Assembly (NCBI GenBank): GCA_016703325.1 | Contig: JADJCH010000018.1 | Location: forward strand, 1 to 64,000 | DNA from: Burkholderiales bacterium | GTDB taxonomy: Bacteria > Pseudomonadota > Gammaproteobacteria > Burkholderiales > Burkholderiaceae_C | DNA: 64,000 bases | Direction of reading: 5' to 3' | Shown: positions 45,909 to 55,207 of the stretch, in pieces | How the letters are laid out: each line of letters starts with the position of its first letter | How positions within the stretch are numbered: the first letter of the stretch is position 1 | Notes under the pieces: model-generated | Database searches by the model: none | Told to the model about the DNA's origin: nothing | What the model saw: the letters and a program-made list of their open reading frames with translations, nothing else | Program-made: the position numbers and the translations under genes

Positions 45909-45930
45909 ACCCGGCGAACAGCGCAACCGC

Positions 45931-48348
45931 ATGAACCCCTCGCAGACCCCCACCAGCCCACACGGCGACGAAGCTCCCGCACAACGCGGGGTCGACCGGC
46001 TGCAGCGGCTGCTCACTCCTGGCCTGCAACTGATGCGCCGCCTCTCGATGGGCAGCAAGATCACCGCCTGCTGTGCCTTGACCCTGCTGCCCCTGCTGGG
46101 GCTGACCGGCTGGGCCTCCTGGCTCCAGCTGCAGACCTGGCAGATCGCCGAGCAGGAGTTGCAGGGCAGCCGACAAATCGCCGAGGTGATGAAACTGGTC
46201 GATGCCGGCCAGCGGCACCGCTCCGCGCTCCAGCAGCTGGCGATCGGCCACCCAGGGGCGGGCGAAGCGCTGGCTCCTGCCCGCAAGCAACTGACCGCGA
46301 CCCTCGCCGAACTGGCTCGCCAGATCGACCAGACCGTCGTCGGCCCCGCCTATCCAAGTGATACCGCGCTGCAGCTGCAGGCCTGGCGCCGACTGCTCTC
46401 CGAATCGACCGACCCGATGCCCGCCAACCTCTGGCAACGCCAGACCGACATGCTGGCAGCCCTGTCCGACCTGCTTCACCGCATCGGCGACGACTCCCGC
46501 CTGCTGCTGGATCCCGACTCCGCCAGCTACCAGCTGATGGACCTGGCGTTGCTGCAGGTGCCGGCCTGGAGCGATGCACTGACCAGCCTGACCGACCTGG
46601 CCGCGGCCAAGATGGCCAGCGATGTCCTGCCCGACGCGGAGCGCCATCAAATGGTGGCCCAGGCCCTGCGGGTCCGGGAACGCCTGCGGGAGATGGACCG
46701 ACGCGGCAGCGCGCTGCAGCGCAGTGGTGAGCCGCTGCCCGCCGGCTGGGAAGCCTCCCGGCGATTGGGAGAGGAACTGGTGAGCGTGAGCCTGGCCCTG
46801 CTGGACGAGGCGGCGCGACCGGATTCGGTGCGTTCGCTGCTGGAGGCCGGGGCGCAGGCCAGCCACGCTGCGCACCATCTGGGCACGGCGGCCCGCCTGC
46901 GGCTGGAGGAGGAGCTGCGGCAGCGGCAGCTTCAGGCCGTGCAGATCGTTGCCCTGCAGCTGGCCCTCTTTCTGGCCGTGGCCTGCGTGATGCTCTACCT
47001 CGGGCTGGCCATGTTCCGCAACTACCGCCAGACGGTCCATGGACTCCAGCGCGCCGTGCAGGCGGTCAGCCAAGGTGACCTGACCCACCGTTGCGGCACA
47101 GGCGGCGAGCTGGAGCTGGCAGGCATCGCCACCGCATTGACGGAAATGTCCAGGCGGTTGTCCGGCACGGTCTCGGAGGTGCGCAGCACCGCCACCCGGC
47201 TGTCGACCGCGAGCCTGCAGCTGTCCACCGACGCCACCGCGCTGGCCCAGCGCACGGAGTCCCAGGCGGTCAGCCTGTCACAGACGGCCGCCTCGGTGCG
47301 CCATCTCAACGCCACGGTGGAAGACACGGCCCGGCGCGCACGCGCGGTGACGCAGCGCGCCGAACAGGCCCGCAGCGTGGCCGACGAAGGGCGCCAGTCG
47401 ATGCGCGAAGTGGTCAGCACCATGCAGGCCATCGAGGACGGCGCCCGACGCACCCATGAGATCGTCGGTGTGATCGAAGACATCGCCTTCCAGACCAACA
47501 TGCTGTCGCTCAATGCCTCGGTGGAGGCGGCCAAGGCCGGCGAAAGCGGCAAGGGGTTTGCCGTGGTGGCCGATGAGGTGCGCAAGCTGGCCCAGCGCAG
47601 CAGCCAGGCGGCCCAGGAAGTGAGTACGCTGCTGGAGGATTCATCCCGCCAGATCGGCGAAGGCGCCACCCGCATCGCCGCCATGGATCTGACCCTCGGC
47701 GACATCACCACCGGGGTGCGCGAGGTGGCCGAGACCCTGTCGGTGATTGCCGACGCTGCGGGCCGGCAGAGCCAGTCGATCGGAGAATTGACCAGCACCA
47801 TCGGCGACCTCAACGGCATCACGCGGGACAACGCGGCCATGGTGCGGGCCTCCCATCAAGCCACCCAGTCGCTGATGGGCCAGGCCGATGACCTGAATCT
47901 GGCGGTGCGCGAGATCCGCCTCTGGCAGGGCAGCTCCGACGAGGCGCTGGCCCTGGTGCATCAGGCCGCTGAGCTGATCCGAGAACTGGGGCTCGAGGCG
48001 GCGCAGCCGATCCTGCACTCACGCGACGGCGGCTTCCGCGATCGCGACCTGTACATCTTCGCCTTCGATCGCCAGGGAATCTACCGGGTCTGCGGCACCG
48101 ACCCTTCGCTGGTCGGACAAACCTGCCCCCCGATCCCCACCCGCGGCGGACCGCTGCTCAGCGCTGCAGCCTGGCAGATCGCCGAGGGCGGCGGAGGCTG
48201 GGTGGAGTACCAGATCTCCCACCCGCTCACGCTCGAAGTGGTCGACAAGGCCAGCTATGTGCTGCCGGCTGGAGACGACTTGGCGGTGGGCTGCGGCGTC
48301 TATCGCAGCCAGGGCATCGTCGAGAACAGCGTTGCCCGCTCCTCCTGA
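45931..48348 (+). CDS. Methyl-accepting chemotaxis protein with C-terminal cytoplasmic sCache domain
   Basis: An 805-residue receptor. Seen: helix 1 ([20 protein letters not shown]), helical periplasmic domain of about 290 residues, helix 2 ([20 protein letters not shown]), HAMP ([16 protein letters not shown]), signalling hairpin ([20 protein letters not shown], then [15 protein letters not shown], about residues 525-560). Beyond the hairpin, residues about 665-800 form an extra domain: [51 protein letters not shown] and [19 protein letters not shown]. These are hallmarks of the single-Cache (sCache_2-like) sensor fold, normally extracytoplasmic. Here it follows the signalling tip and would lie in the cytoplasm. 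The N-terminal half resembles the MCP at 15949. Confidence 0.9.
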   Translation: MNPSQTPTSPHGDEAPAQRGVDRLQRLLTPGLQLMRRLSMGSKITACCALTLLPLLGLTGWASWLQLQTWQIAEQELQGSRQIAEVMKLVDAGQRHRSALQQLAIGHPGAGEALAPARKQLTATLAELARQIDQTVVGPAYPSDTALQLQAWRRLLSESTDPMPANLWQRQTDMLAALSDLLHRIGDDSRLLLDPDSASYQLMDLALLQVPAWSDALTSLTDLAAAKMASDVLPDAERHQMVAQALRVRERLREMDRRGSALQRSGEPLPAGWEASRRLGEELVSVSLALLDEAARPDSVRSLLEAGAQASHAAHHLGTAARLRLEEELRQRQLQAVQIVALQLALFLAVACVMLYLGLAMFRNYRQTVHGLQRAVQAVSQGDLTHRCGTGGELELAGIATALTEMSRRLSGTVSEVRSTATRLSTASLQLSTDATALAQRTESQAVSLSQTAASVRHLNATVEDTARRARAVTQRAEQARSVADEGRQSMREVVSTMQAIEDGARRTHEIVGVIEDIAFQTNMLSLNASVEAAKAGESGKGFAVVADEVRKLAQRSSQAAQEVSTLLEDSSRQIGEGATRIAAMDLTLGDITTGVREVAETLSVIADAAGRQSQSIGELTSTIGDLNGITRDNAAMVRASHQATQSLMGQADDLNLAVREIRLWQGSSDEALALVHQAAELIRELGLEAAQPILHSRDGGFRDRDLYIFAFDRQGIYRVCGTDPSLVGQTCPPIPTRGGPLLSAAAWQIAEGGGGWVEYQISHPLTLEVVDKASYVLPAGDDLAVGCGVYRSQGIVENSVARSS

Positions 48349-48395
48349 CCTCAGAACGTGCCCGGACGGGCCGTATTCCGCCTGACCTGAGGGGT

Positions 48396-49490
48396 TCAGC
48401 GCGCGGGCAGAGGCGGCCAGGGCAGCTGCACATCCGCGCACTGGGCGCGCTGCAGCAGGGCATGGTCCATCACCACCAGCGCCAGCAGGGCTTCGGCGAT
48501 CGGGGTGGCGCGAATCCCCACGCAGGGGTCGTGGCGGCCGAAGGTCTGCACCTCGGTGGGCTCACCTGAGCGATTCACCGAGGCTCGCGCGATGCGAATG
48601 GAACTGGTCGGCTTGATCGCCAGGCTCACCCGCAGCTCCTGGCCGGTGGAGATGCCACCCAGCACCCCGCCGGCATGGTTGCTGGCGAAACCACCGGGGA
48701 TCATCTCGTCGCCGTGTTCACTGCCCCGCTGAGCCACGCAGGCAAAACCATCGCCGATCTCGACGCCCTTGACGGCGTTGAGTCCCATCATCGCAAAGGC
48801 GATGTCGGCGTCCAGCTTGTCGTACAGCGGCTCGCCCAGGCCCACCGGCACGTTGCGGGCGCGCACCTCGATGCGTGCGCCGCAGGAGTCCCCGGCGCGG
48901 CGCAGCTCGTCCATGTAGGCCTCCAGCTGCGGCAGCTGGCTGGTGTTGGGCGCAAAGAAGGGGTTGAGGGGGATCTGGGCCTCGTCCTCGTGTTCGATGG
49001 CGATCGGCCCGAGCTGGCTCATCCAGCCGATGAACTCGCAGCCATGCTGCTGCTTCAGCCACTTGCGGGCCACCGCGCCTGCGGCCACCGTCGGTGCCGT
49101 CAGCCGCGCCGATGAACGACCGCCGCCGCGCGGATCGCGCAGACCGTACTTGCGCCAGTAGGTGTAATCGGCGTGACCGGGGCGGAAGGTGTCCAGGATA
49201 TTGCCGTAGTCCTTGCTGCGCTGATCGGTGTTGGCAATCTGCAGGGCGATCGGTGTGCCGGTGGTCAGCCCCTCGTAGACGCCCGAGAGGATCTGCACCT
49301 GATCGGCCTCGGCGCGTTGGGTGACGTGTCGGCTGGTGCCCGGGCGGCGACGGTCCAGCTCGGGCTGGATGTCCGCCTCCGACAGTGCCAGCCCCGGCGG
49401 GCAACCATCGATCACGCAGCCGATCGCCGGGCCGTGGCTCTCGCCGAAGTTGGTGACGCGAAACAGGGTTCCGAGGGTGCTGCCGGGCAT
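48396..49490 (-). CDS. aroC: Chorismate synthase
   Basis: A 364-residue enzyme from ATG at 49490 ([20 protein letters not shown]). Seen: the GESHG signature, [40 protein letters not shown] and [16 protein letters not shown], all conserved AroC motifs. It makes chorismate from 5-enolpyruvylshikimate 3-phosphate with reduced FMN, the last common step of aromatic amino acid synthesis. Length is normal for the family. A longer reading to 49889 lies antisense to cheW upstream DNA and is rejected. It converges with the MCP at 45931 (47 bases between stops). Confidence 0.96.
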   Translation of the reverse strand: MPGSTLGTLFRVTNFGESHGPAIGCVIDGCPPGLALSEADIQPELDRRRPGTSRHVTQRAEADQVQILSGVYEGLTTGTPIALQIANTDQRSKDYGNILDTFRPGHADYTYWRKYGLRDPRGGGRSSARLTAPTVAAGAVARKWLKQQHGCEFIGWMSQLGPIAIEHEDEAQIPLNPFFAPNTSQLPQLEAYMDELRRAGDSCGARIEVRARNVPVGLGEPLYDKLDADIAFAMMGLNAVKGVEIGDGFACVAQRGSEHGDEMIPGGFASNHAGGVLGGISTGQELRVSLAIKPTSSIRIARASVNRSGEPTEVQTFGRHDPCVGIRATPIAEALLALVVMDHALLQRAQCADVQLPWPPLPAR

Positions 49491-49854
49491 GGGAGGAACA
49501 AAGCTCAGGGCAGCCACCGGCGGAGGTGGACACCCGGTGGTGGGGGTCGGGACGATGTTCGATTGTAGGTGGAGCCCCTCTGAGCCCTCCTGATGCCCTC
49601 TGTTGCCCACTGATGCCCTCGGTGGGTCCTCTGCGGATGTGCAGGGCTGCCAAGACATCCCCACAACCCGCCACTGCCCACGACGCCACGGAAATGGCGG
49701 GTGCAGGCGGCGCTGCTCGCCGGATCGAAGCGTCATGCCAGGCCGAACAATTCCACCCGTGCCCCGAGAGCGGGGTCTGCCCGGTGCAACCCGCGCAGGG
49801 GAAGCGCCCTGCACAGCGCCGGAGTCACCCAACCAACGTCCTGAGAGGCCTCCC
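49491..49854. other. Divergent intergenic region aroC / cheW with 10-bp phased repeats
   Basis: These 364 bases separate divergently read aroC and cheW. At 49581-49620 a 10-base unit repeats in tandem: TGAGCCCTCC, TGATGCCCTC, TGTTGCCCAC, TGATGCCCTC; the second and fourth copies are identical. The rest has no clear promoter or small gene that I can support. The cheW ribosome-binding site (AGAGG) is at its right edge. Confidence 0.55.
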
Positions 49855-50409
49855 ATGTCCACGGTTCTCGAGTCTTCAGCCCCCCGCACCTCGTCGTCCG
49901 CGTCGGTCGCCGGCCGCTCGCTGGCCGGATCGCCCTCTCAGGCGATGAACCACCACCTCGGCGGTGAGTTCCTGACCTTCCGCCTGGGTGCGGAGGAGTA
50001 CGGCATCGAGATCCTGAAGGTGCAGGAGATCCGCTCCTATGAGCAGCCCACCCGCATCGCCAATTCCGCCCCCTTCTTCAAGGGCGTCGTCAACCTGCGC
50101 GGTGTGATCGTTCCGATCGTGGACCTGCGGCTGAAATTCGGCTGCGATTCGGCCGAATACAACAGCTTCACCGTCGTCATCGTGCTGAACATCCGTGGCC
50201 GGGTGGTCGGTGCGGTGGTGGACTCGGTCTCCGACGTGCTGGAGCTGCCCGGAGATGCCGTGCGCCCCGCCCCGGAGATCGATGCCGCGGTGGACACCAG
50301 CTACATCACCGGCATCGCCAACGTGGCCGACCGCATGCTGATCCTGATGGACATCGAGGCGCTGATGAGCGGTGCCGACATGGGCCTGATCGATTCGGTC
50401 ATGCAGTGA
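49855..50409 (+). CDS. cheW: CheW-type coupling protein
   Basis: A 184-residue protein from ATG at 49855 with AGAGG about 8 bases upstream. After a Ser/Ala-rich head of about 38 residues comes a full CheW domain: [55 protein letters not shown] and [20 protein letters not shown], near the consensus for E. coli-type CheW. It is separated from the main chemosensory operon by about 27 kb. It differs from that operon's CheW and resembles the classical flagellar-array CheW more closely (inference). It stands alone, between aroC and tandem terminators. Confidence 0.94.
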   Translation: MSTVLESSAPRTSSSASVAGRSLAGSPSQAMNHHLGGEFLTFRLGAEEYGIEILKVQEIRSYEQPTRIANSAPFFKGVVNLRGVIVPIVDLRLKFGCDSAEYNSFTVVIVLNIRGRVVGAVVDSVSDVLELPGDAVRPAPEIDAAVDTSYITGIANVADRMLILMDIEALMSGADMGLIDSVMQ

Positions 50410-50624
50410 CCCCTCTTCACAACAACCCCAACCCATTCCCAGGGATGCGCCAAAGAGCCCGCGAAATCATCACCCTCACCCACCAGTCCTGGCAGCAAGG
50501 CACGGCCCTGCGCAGCCACTGGATCTGGGCAGGCCGCACGGACACTTCGCCTTTGCACCCCAGCGTTGCGCACCGGCCTTCAACGGTACAGGACAGCGTG
50601 CGCAACCCCCGTGTGCAGCGCTGA

Positions 50625-50647
50625 GCGGTTCAGCCGCTTCTTCTTTT
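50625..50647 (+). terminator. Short intrinsic terminator-like hairpin
   Basis: Stem GCGG (50625-50628) pairs with CCGC (50634-50637) around TTCAG and is followed by TTCTTCTTTT. The stem is short, so it is weaker than the hairpin that follows. Confidence 0.5.
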
Positions 50648-50655
50648 GCCAGCTC

Positions 50656-50683
50656 AAAGGGCTCCCGATGGGAGCCCTTTTTT
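50656..50683 (+). terminator. Strong rho-independent terminator downstream of cheW
   Basis: Stem GGGCTCCC (50659-50666) pairs perfectly with GGGAGCCC (50670-50677) around a 3-base loop, extended by AAA/TTT, and is followed by six T (50678-50683). It ends plus-strand transcription from cheW. The flanking AAA gives only a weak T run on the minus strand for the convergent CBS gene. Confidence 0.88.
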
Positions 50684-50702
50684 ATGCCTGCGGCGCGGCT
50701 TT

Positions 50703-51194
50703 TCAGGCCTGGCTGGCTGTGCCGGCAGCGGACTCGGCAGGCGCTGCGGCCGCCCCCTCCTCGACCGGCCAGTCGCGGATGTAGGCCTTCAGCATGCGGT
50801 TCTCGAAGTCCTGGCTCTCCACCACCGCCTTGGCAACGTCGTAGAAGGAGATCACGCCCATCAGCGTGCGCTGGTTCATCACCGGCATGTAGCGGGCGTG
50901 GCGCTCCAGCATCATGCGGCGCACCTCGTCGATCTCGGTGGCGGTGGTGCAGGTCAGCGGGCAGTCGTCCATCACCGAACGCACCCGCGGACCGTTGATG
51001 CTGCCGGCGTTTTTGACCAGCGCCTGGATCACCTCGCGGAAGGTCAGCATGCCGACCAGATCCCCGTGCTCCATCACCACCAGGGAGCCGATGTCGTTGT
51101 CGCTCATGACCGCGATCGCCTCGGCGAGCGGCTGGTCGGGGTTGGCGGTGTACAGGGCGCTGCCCTTGACGCGCAGGATGTCGCTGACTTTCAT
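50703..51194 (-). CDS. CBS-domain pair protein
   Basis: A 163-residue protein from ATG at 51194, with GAGGAGG 5-6 bases upstream. It holds two CBS motifs: MKVSDILRVKGSALYTANPD ... NDIGSLVVMEHGDLVGMLTFRE, and PRVRSVMDDCPLTC ... HARYMPVMNQRTLMGVISFYDV. An Ala-rich tail follows. CBS pairs bind adenine nucleotides or S-adenosylmethionine and regulate partners. It is divergent from the sulfhydrylase gene at 51293, 98 bases away, so a role linked to methionine or AdoMet status is conceivable (inference). Confidence 0.9.
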   Translation of the reverse strand: MKVSDILRVKGSALYTANPDQPLAEAIAVMSDNDIGSLVVMEHGDLVGMLTFREVIQALVKNAGSINGPRVRSVMDDCPLTCTTATEIDEVRRMMLERHARYMPVMNQRTLMGVISFYDVAKAVVESQDFENRMLKAYIRDWPVEEGAAAAPAESAAGTASQA

Positions 51195-51292
51195 GGGGCC
51201 TCCTCGGGGAAGTCGATCGCCGCGGATGCGGCACTTGCTGCGTGGCAATATAGCCCACATTGCCGCCCCAAAGCACCCCGAGGAGTTCCCCG
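51195..51292. promoter_or_regulatory. Divergent promoter region with GGCAAT-N9-ATTGCC inverted repeat
   Basis: The 98-base gap between the CBS gene and the sulfhydrylase gene contains GGCAAT (51244-51249) and its inverted copy ATTGCC (51259-51264). On the minus strand TATATT within this repeat could be a -10 box with a weak TGCTTT 17 bases upstream. The centre spacing fits a dimeric repressor or activator site. The regulator is not identified. Confidence 0.45.
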
Positions 51293-52639
51293 ATGCCCGG
51301 CCCCGCCGACCCCGGTTTTGACACGCTGGCGCTGCACGCCGGCGCCGCCCCCGACCCCAACACAGGCGCACGCGCCGTGCCGCTGCACCTGAGCACCTCC
51401 TTCGTGTTCCAGTCCAGCGAGCATGCCGCCGCGCTGTTCAACCTGGAGCGCTCCGGCCACGTCTACAGCCGGCTGTCCAACCCCACCACCGCGGTGCTGG
51501 AACAACGCATCTCTGCGCTGGACGCCGGCCTGGGCGCACTGGCCACCGCCAGCGGACAGGCCGCGCTGCACCTGGCCATCGCCACGCTGACGGGCAGTGG
51601 CCACCACATCGTGGCCTCCACCGCCCTGTACGGCGGCTCTCACAACCTGTTGCATTACACGCTGCCGCGTTTCGGCATTCACACCACGTTCGTGCGCCCG
51701 GGTGACATCGACGGCTGGCGCGCCGCGATCCGCCCCGAGACCCGGCTGCTGTTCGGCGAGTCGATCGGCAACCCGGGGCTGGACGTGCTGGACATCCCGA
51801 CCCTCGCTCAACTCGGCCGGGATCACGGCCTGCCGCTGCTGGTGGACGCCACGCTGGCCACGCCCTGGCTGCAAAAACCCACCGACCTGGGCGCCGCGCT
51901 GGTCATGCACTCGGCCACCAAGTTCCTCTGCGGCCACGGAACGGTGATCGGCGGGCTGCTGGTCGATGGCGGCAACTTCGACTGGCAGGCCGCCCACGAG
52001 GCCCACGGCCGCTGCCCGGAGCTCTGCGAGCCCTACGCCGGCTTCCACAACATGGTCTTCGCCGAGGAAAACACCGTGGCCGCCTTTGCGCTGCGCGCGC
52101 GCCGCGAGGGCCTGCGCGACTTCGGCGCCTGCCTGAGCCCACACAGCGCCTGGCTGATCCTGCAGGGGCTGGAGACGCTGCCGCTGCGCATGGCACGGCA
52201 CGTCGAGAACACGCGCAAGGTGGTCGAGTTCCTGTCGAAGCAACTGCAGGTGGGCCGCATCGCCTACCCGGAGCTCGACAGCCATCCCGACCACGCGCTG
52301 GCACAGCGCCTGCTGCCCAAGGGCTGCGGCGCGGTGTTCAGCTTCGACCTGAACGGCGGGCGCGAGCAGGGCCGCGCCTTCATCGAGGCGCTGGAGATCT
52401 TCTCCCACCTGGCCAACGTCGGCGACGCCCGCTCACTGGTGATCCACCCGGCCAGCACCACCCACTTCCGCATGGACGATGCCGCACTGGCCGCCGCAGG
52501 CATCGGCCCCGGCACGATCCGCCTGTCGATCGGCCTGGAGGACCCGGCCGACCTGATCGAGGACCTGAAGCGTGCCCTGAAGGCGGCCGAGAAGGCGGGC
52601 GGCAAGTCAGCTGATCGCAGCGCAGGAGGCCGCGCATGA
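51293..52639 (+). CDS. O-acetyl/O-succinylhomoserine sulfhydrylase-type PLP enzyme
   Basis: A 448-residue protein from ATG at 51293 with GAGGAG about 8 bases upstream. Seen: FDTLALHAGAAPDPNTGARAV-type opening, YSRLSNPTTAVLEQRISALD, ASGQAALHLAI, the PLP-lysine motif MHSATKFLCGHG and VIHPASTTHFRM near the end, typical of the MetY/MetZ branch of the Cys/Met-metabolism PLP family. It likely makes homocysteine from an acylated homoserine and sulfide. MetY versus MetZ cannot be settled by eye; the length favours MetY. It overlaps the hydrolase start by four bases (ATGA). Confidence 0.9.
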   Translation: MPGPADPGFDTLALHAGAAPDPNTGARAVPLHLSTSFVFQSSEHAAALFNLERSGHVYSRLSNPTTAVLEQRISALDAGLGALATASGQAALHLAIATLTGSGHHIVASTALYGGSHNLLHYTLPRFGIHTTFVRPGDIDGWRAAIRPETRLLFGESIGNPGLDVLDIPTLAQLGRDHGLPLLVDATLATPWLQKPTDLGAALVMHSATKFLCGHGTVIGGLLVDGGNFDWQAAHEAHGRCPELCEPYAGFHNMVFAEENTVAAFALRARREGLRDFGACLSPHSAWLILQGLETLPLRMARHVENTRKVVEFLSKQLQVGRIAYPELDSHPDHALAQRLLPKGCGAVFSFDLNGGREQGRAFIEALEIFSHLANVGDARSLVIHPASTTHFRMDDAALAAAGIGPGTIRLSIGLEDPADLIEDLKRALKAAEKAGGKSADRSAGGRA

Positions 52640-53487
52640 ACATCCGACGCCCCACCCTCCCCGATGTCTACGCCTACACCGGCGGCCGCGTGCCTCTGCT
52701 GGGCCTGCCCTGGCTGGTGTTCGTGCACGGCGCGCTCAACGACCACTGTGTCTGGACCTTCCCGGCGCGCTGGTTCGCCCACCACGGCTGGAACGTGGTG
52801 GCGCTGGACCTGCCCGGCCACGGCCGCAGCCCGGGTCCGGTGCTGCCGGATGTCGAGGCCTGCGCCGCCTGGCTGCTGAAGCTGCTGGCTGACCAGGGCA
52901 TCGTGTCGGCCAGCATCGTCGGCCACAGCATGGGCTCGCTGATCGGGCTGGAAGCCGCCGCCCAAGCGGCCGGGAACCGCACCGGACCACAGATCGATCA
53001 CCTGGTGATGGTGGGCACTGCGGTGCCGATGCCGGTGTCCGACGCCCTGCTGGCCACCGCAGCACGCGATCCGCTCCAGGCCATCGACATGGTGGTGGCC
53101 TTCGGTCATGCCCGCTTGGCGGGCGAACCCGGCAACCCGGGCCCCGGCACCTGGCACCAGGGCGCCAGCCGCCAGCTCAACCGCCGCATCCTGGAGCGCT
53201 CGGCCGGGGTGGAAGGCTGCGAGCACAACCTCTTCCACCACGACTTCTCGTTGTGCAACCGCTACAACCGCGGGCTGGAAGCGGCCGATGCGGTCGCCGC
53301 TTCCGGCCGCACCCGCAGCCACCTGGTGCTGGCGCGGCGCGATCGCATGACGCTGCCGAAGGCGGCGACCGAGGTTGGCCGCCGGCTGGGGGCAGAGACA
53401 CAACTGCTGGATCTGCCCGGCCACGACCTGATGCAGGAGGACCCGGAGGGGTTGCTGCGGGCACTGCGCGCCGCGCTGGGACGCTGA
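52636..53487 (+). CDS. Alpha/beta-hydrolase
   Basis: A 283-residue protein, translationally coupled to the sulfhydrylase by an ATGA overlap. Seen: oxyanion-hole segment VFVHGALNDHCVW, LDLPGHGRSPGP, nucleophile Ser in VGHSMGS, and a final His in LDLPGHDLMQEDP. These fit the alpha/beta-hydrolase catalytic triad. The substrate is unknown. Coupling to a homoserine sulfhydrylase might hint at an acyl-ester substrate, but this is only context. Confidence 0.88.
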   Translation: MNIRRPTLPDVYAYTGGRVPLLGLPWLVFVHGALNDHCVWTFPARWFAHHGWNVVALDLPGHGRSPGPVLPDVEACAAWLLKLLADQGIVSASIVGHSMGSLIGLEAAAQAAGNRTGPQIDHLVMVGTAVPMPVSDALLATAARDPLQAIDMVVAFGHARLAGEPGNPGPGTWHQGASRQLNRRILERSAGVEGCEHNLFHHDFSLCNRYNRGLEAADAVAASGRTRSHLVLARRDRMTLPKAATEVGRRLGAETQLLDLPGHDLMQEDPEGLLRALRAALGR

Positions 53488-53493
53488 GTTGCC

Positions 53494-55101
53494 TCAGGCC
53501 GACGGCAGGTGCCTTGCAACGCCGGCCTCGTCGTTTGCCAGCCTGAACAGCTGAAGGCCCTGCTCGAGCTGCTGCGCCTGCTGGGCAACAGCGGTGGAGG
53601 CGGCGCTGAGCTCCTCCACCAACGCGGTGTTCTGCTGGGTCAGTGCGTCCATGTGGGCCACCGCCTCGTTGACCTGGGAGATGCCCGAAAGCTGCTCGGA
53701 CGAACCGCTGTCGATCTGTGACAGCAGCTCGTTGAGGCGGTGCACCGAGCCGAGCGCCTCATCCATGATGGTGCATGCCTGTCCAGCGTGCAGGCTGCCG
53801 GCCTCCACGGTACGACCGGACTCCTCGATGAGCTGTTTGACCTCCCGGGCTGCGGCGGAGGTTCGCTGCGCCAGCGAGCGCACCTCCGCTGCCACCACCG
53901 CAAAGCCCCGGCCCTGCTCGCCTGCGCGCGCCGCCTCCACCGCGGCGTTGAGCGCCAGCAGACTGGTCTGGAAGGCGATGCCATCGATCACCTGGATGAT
54001 CTCGCCGATGCGCTGCGACGCGCTCTGGATGCCGTGCATCGTCGCGTTGGCCTGCCGAACCGCCTCGGCGCTGCGGCCGGTGATGCCGGCCACCTCTGCG
54101 GCGAAGCGAGCGGCGCCGCTGGCGGTGTGGCTGTTCTGCCGCACGGTGCCGGTGATCTGCTCCATCGAGGCGGCGGTCTGCTCCAGGCTGGAGGCCTGCG
54201 ATTCGGTGCGGCTGGACAGATCCTGGTTGCCCTGTGCCAGATCGCCCGCGGTGCCGCGCAGTTCACGCGCGCCAACACGGGTGTCCTGCACCATGGAGGC
54301 GAGGTTGACCGCCACCTGGCGCAGTGCGCGCTCGCAGCGGGCGAACAGGCCTTGCTGGCGCCGCGGGTCGGCGAAGCGCAGGTCACCGGCAGCCAGGCGG
54401 TTGGCCTGAGCCAGCAGGTCCTCGACCGGCGCAATCAGCTGGCGCCGTCCCGCCCAGGCCAGACCGGCCAGGACCAACGTCGTACCCAGCACTGCTGTCA
54501 GAAGCGTCGCCAGGCCTCCACCCGCCATGCCCACCGCCTCGGTCGCCACCGTCGCAGACAGTGCCGCGCCGAGAAGCGGCAGGCAGAGCTGCATCATCGG
54601 CCCGGGCTGCAGCACACGCGTCAGCCGCGCCAGGGGTCGCAGGGACTGCACTTCGCCACGGTGCACCCGCCACTGCGGGAGGCGGCGCTGTGCGTCCTCG
54701 CTCAGCCGGGTGTAGGCAGCTTCGGTGCGCTCGATCAGGTCGCGACTGGCGTGGGTGCGCACGCTGACATAGCCGGTGACCTGGTCGCCGTCTCGCAGCG
54801 GCGTGACGTTGGCCACCACCCAGTAGTGGTCACCATCCTTGCGCCGGTTCTTCACGGGTGCCGACCAGGGAAGACCGGCACGGATGGTGGCCCACATGTC
54901 CCGGAAGGCCTCTTCCGGCATGTCCGGGTGCCGGATCAGGTTGTGCGGCTGACCGATCAGCTCGTCGCGTGAGTAGCCGCTCACCTCCACAAAAGCGGGG
55001 TTGCAGTAGGTGATCCGGCCTCGGGTGTCCGTGGTGGACACCAGGGAGAATCCGGCCGGCAACGGGTACTCCCGTTGCGTGACTGGCAGATTTCGGCGCA
55101 T
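53494..55101 (-). CDS. Aer-like PAS methyl-accepting chemotaxis protein
   Basis: A 535-residue protein from ATG at 55101, with AAGAAGG about 10 bases upstream. The N-terminal PAS matches the Aer family: [47 protein letters not shown] and [12 protein letters not shown]. Then a membrane hairpin (about residues 170-220), a HAMP-like stretch (LAAGDLRF) and the signalling hairpin (tip [20 protein letters not shown]). Length is close to E. coli Aer. It probably senses redox or energy state via FAD. It is a monocistronic gene that converges with the hydrolase at 53487, 6 bases apart. Confidence 0.92.
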   Translation of the reverse strand: MRRNLPVTQREYPLPAGFSLVSTTDTRGRITYCNPAFVEVSGYSRDELIGQPHNLIRHPDMPEEAFRDMWATIRAGLPWSAPVKNRRKDGDHYWVVANVTPLRDGDQVTGYVSVRTHASRDLIERTEAAYTRLSEDAQRRLPQWRVHRGEVQSLRPLARLTRVLQPGPMMQLCLPLLGAALSATVATEAVGMAGGGLATLLTAVLGTTLVLAGLAWAGRRQLIAPVEDLLAQANRLAAGDLRFADPRRQQGLFARCERALRQVAVNLASMVQDTRVGARELRGTAGDLAQGNQDLSSRTESQASSLEQTAASMEQITGTVRQNSHTASGAARFAAEVAGITGRSAEAVRQANATMHGIQSASQRIGEIIQVIDGIAFQTSLLALNAAVEAARAGEQGRGFAVVAAEVRSLAQRTSAAAREVKQLIEESGRTVEAGSLHAGQACTIMDEALGSVHRLNELLSQIDSGSSEQLSGISQVNEAVAHMDALTQQNTALVEELSAASTAVAQQAQQLEQGLQLFRLANDEAGVARHLPSA

Positions 55102-55207
55102 GTTCCATCCCTTCTTCGCTGTCCCGATCCAGGACAGCGCCTGGCCGCAGTATTCCCAGCCCTTGGTCTGGGTGGTCAGCGAAATCAGGCCGAAAAGGGC
55201 GACAGTT

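Larger units (their letters stand above)
50410..50702. other. cheW 3' region, possible long untranslated RNA
   Basis: The 293 bases between cheW and the convergent CBS gene contain no supportable gene. Two terminator hairpins at 50625-50683 are the first termination signals after cheW, so its transcript should have a 3' untranslated part of about 220-270 bases. A small RNA made from this stretch is possible but not shown. Confidence 0.45.

Noticed and set aside
48349..48395. Terminator between the MCP at 45931 and aroC
   Set aside because: CCTCAG/CTGAGG and GCCC/GGGC pairs exist, but the inner loop is tight and no T run follows on either strand.
49491..49889. N-terminal extension of chorismate synthase
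   Set aside because: AroC families begin close to the GESHG motif; the extension runs through the cheW promoter region and into cheW.
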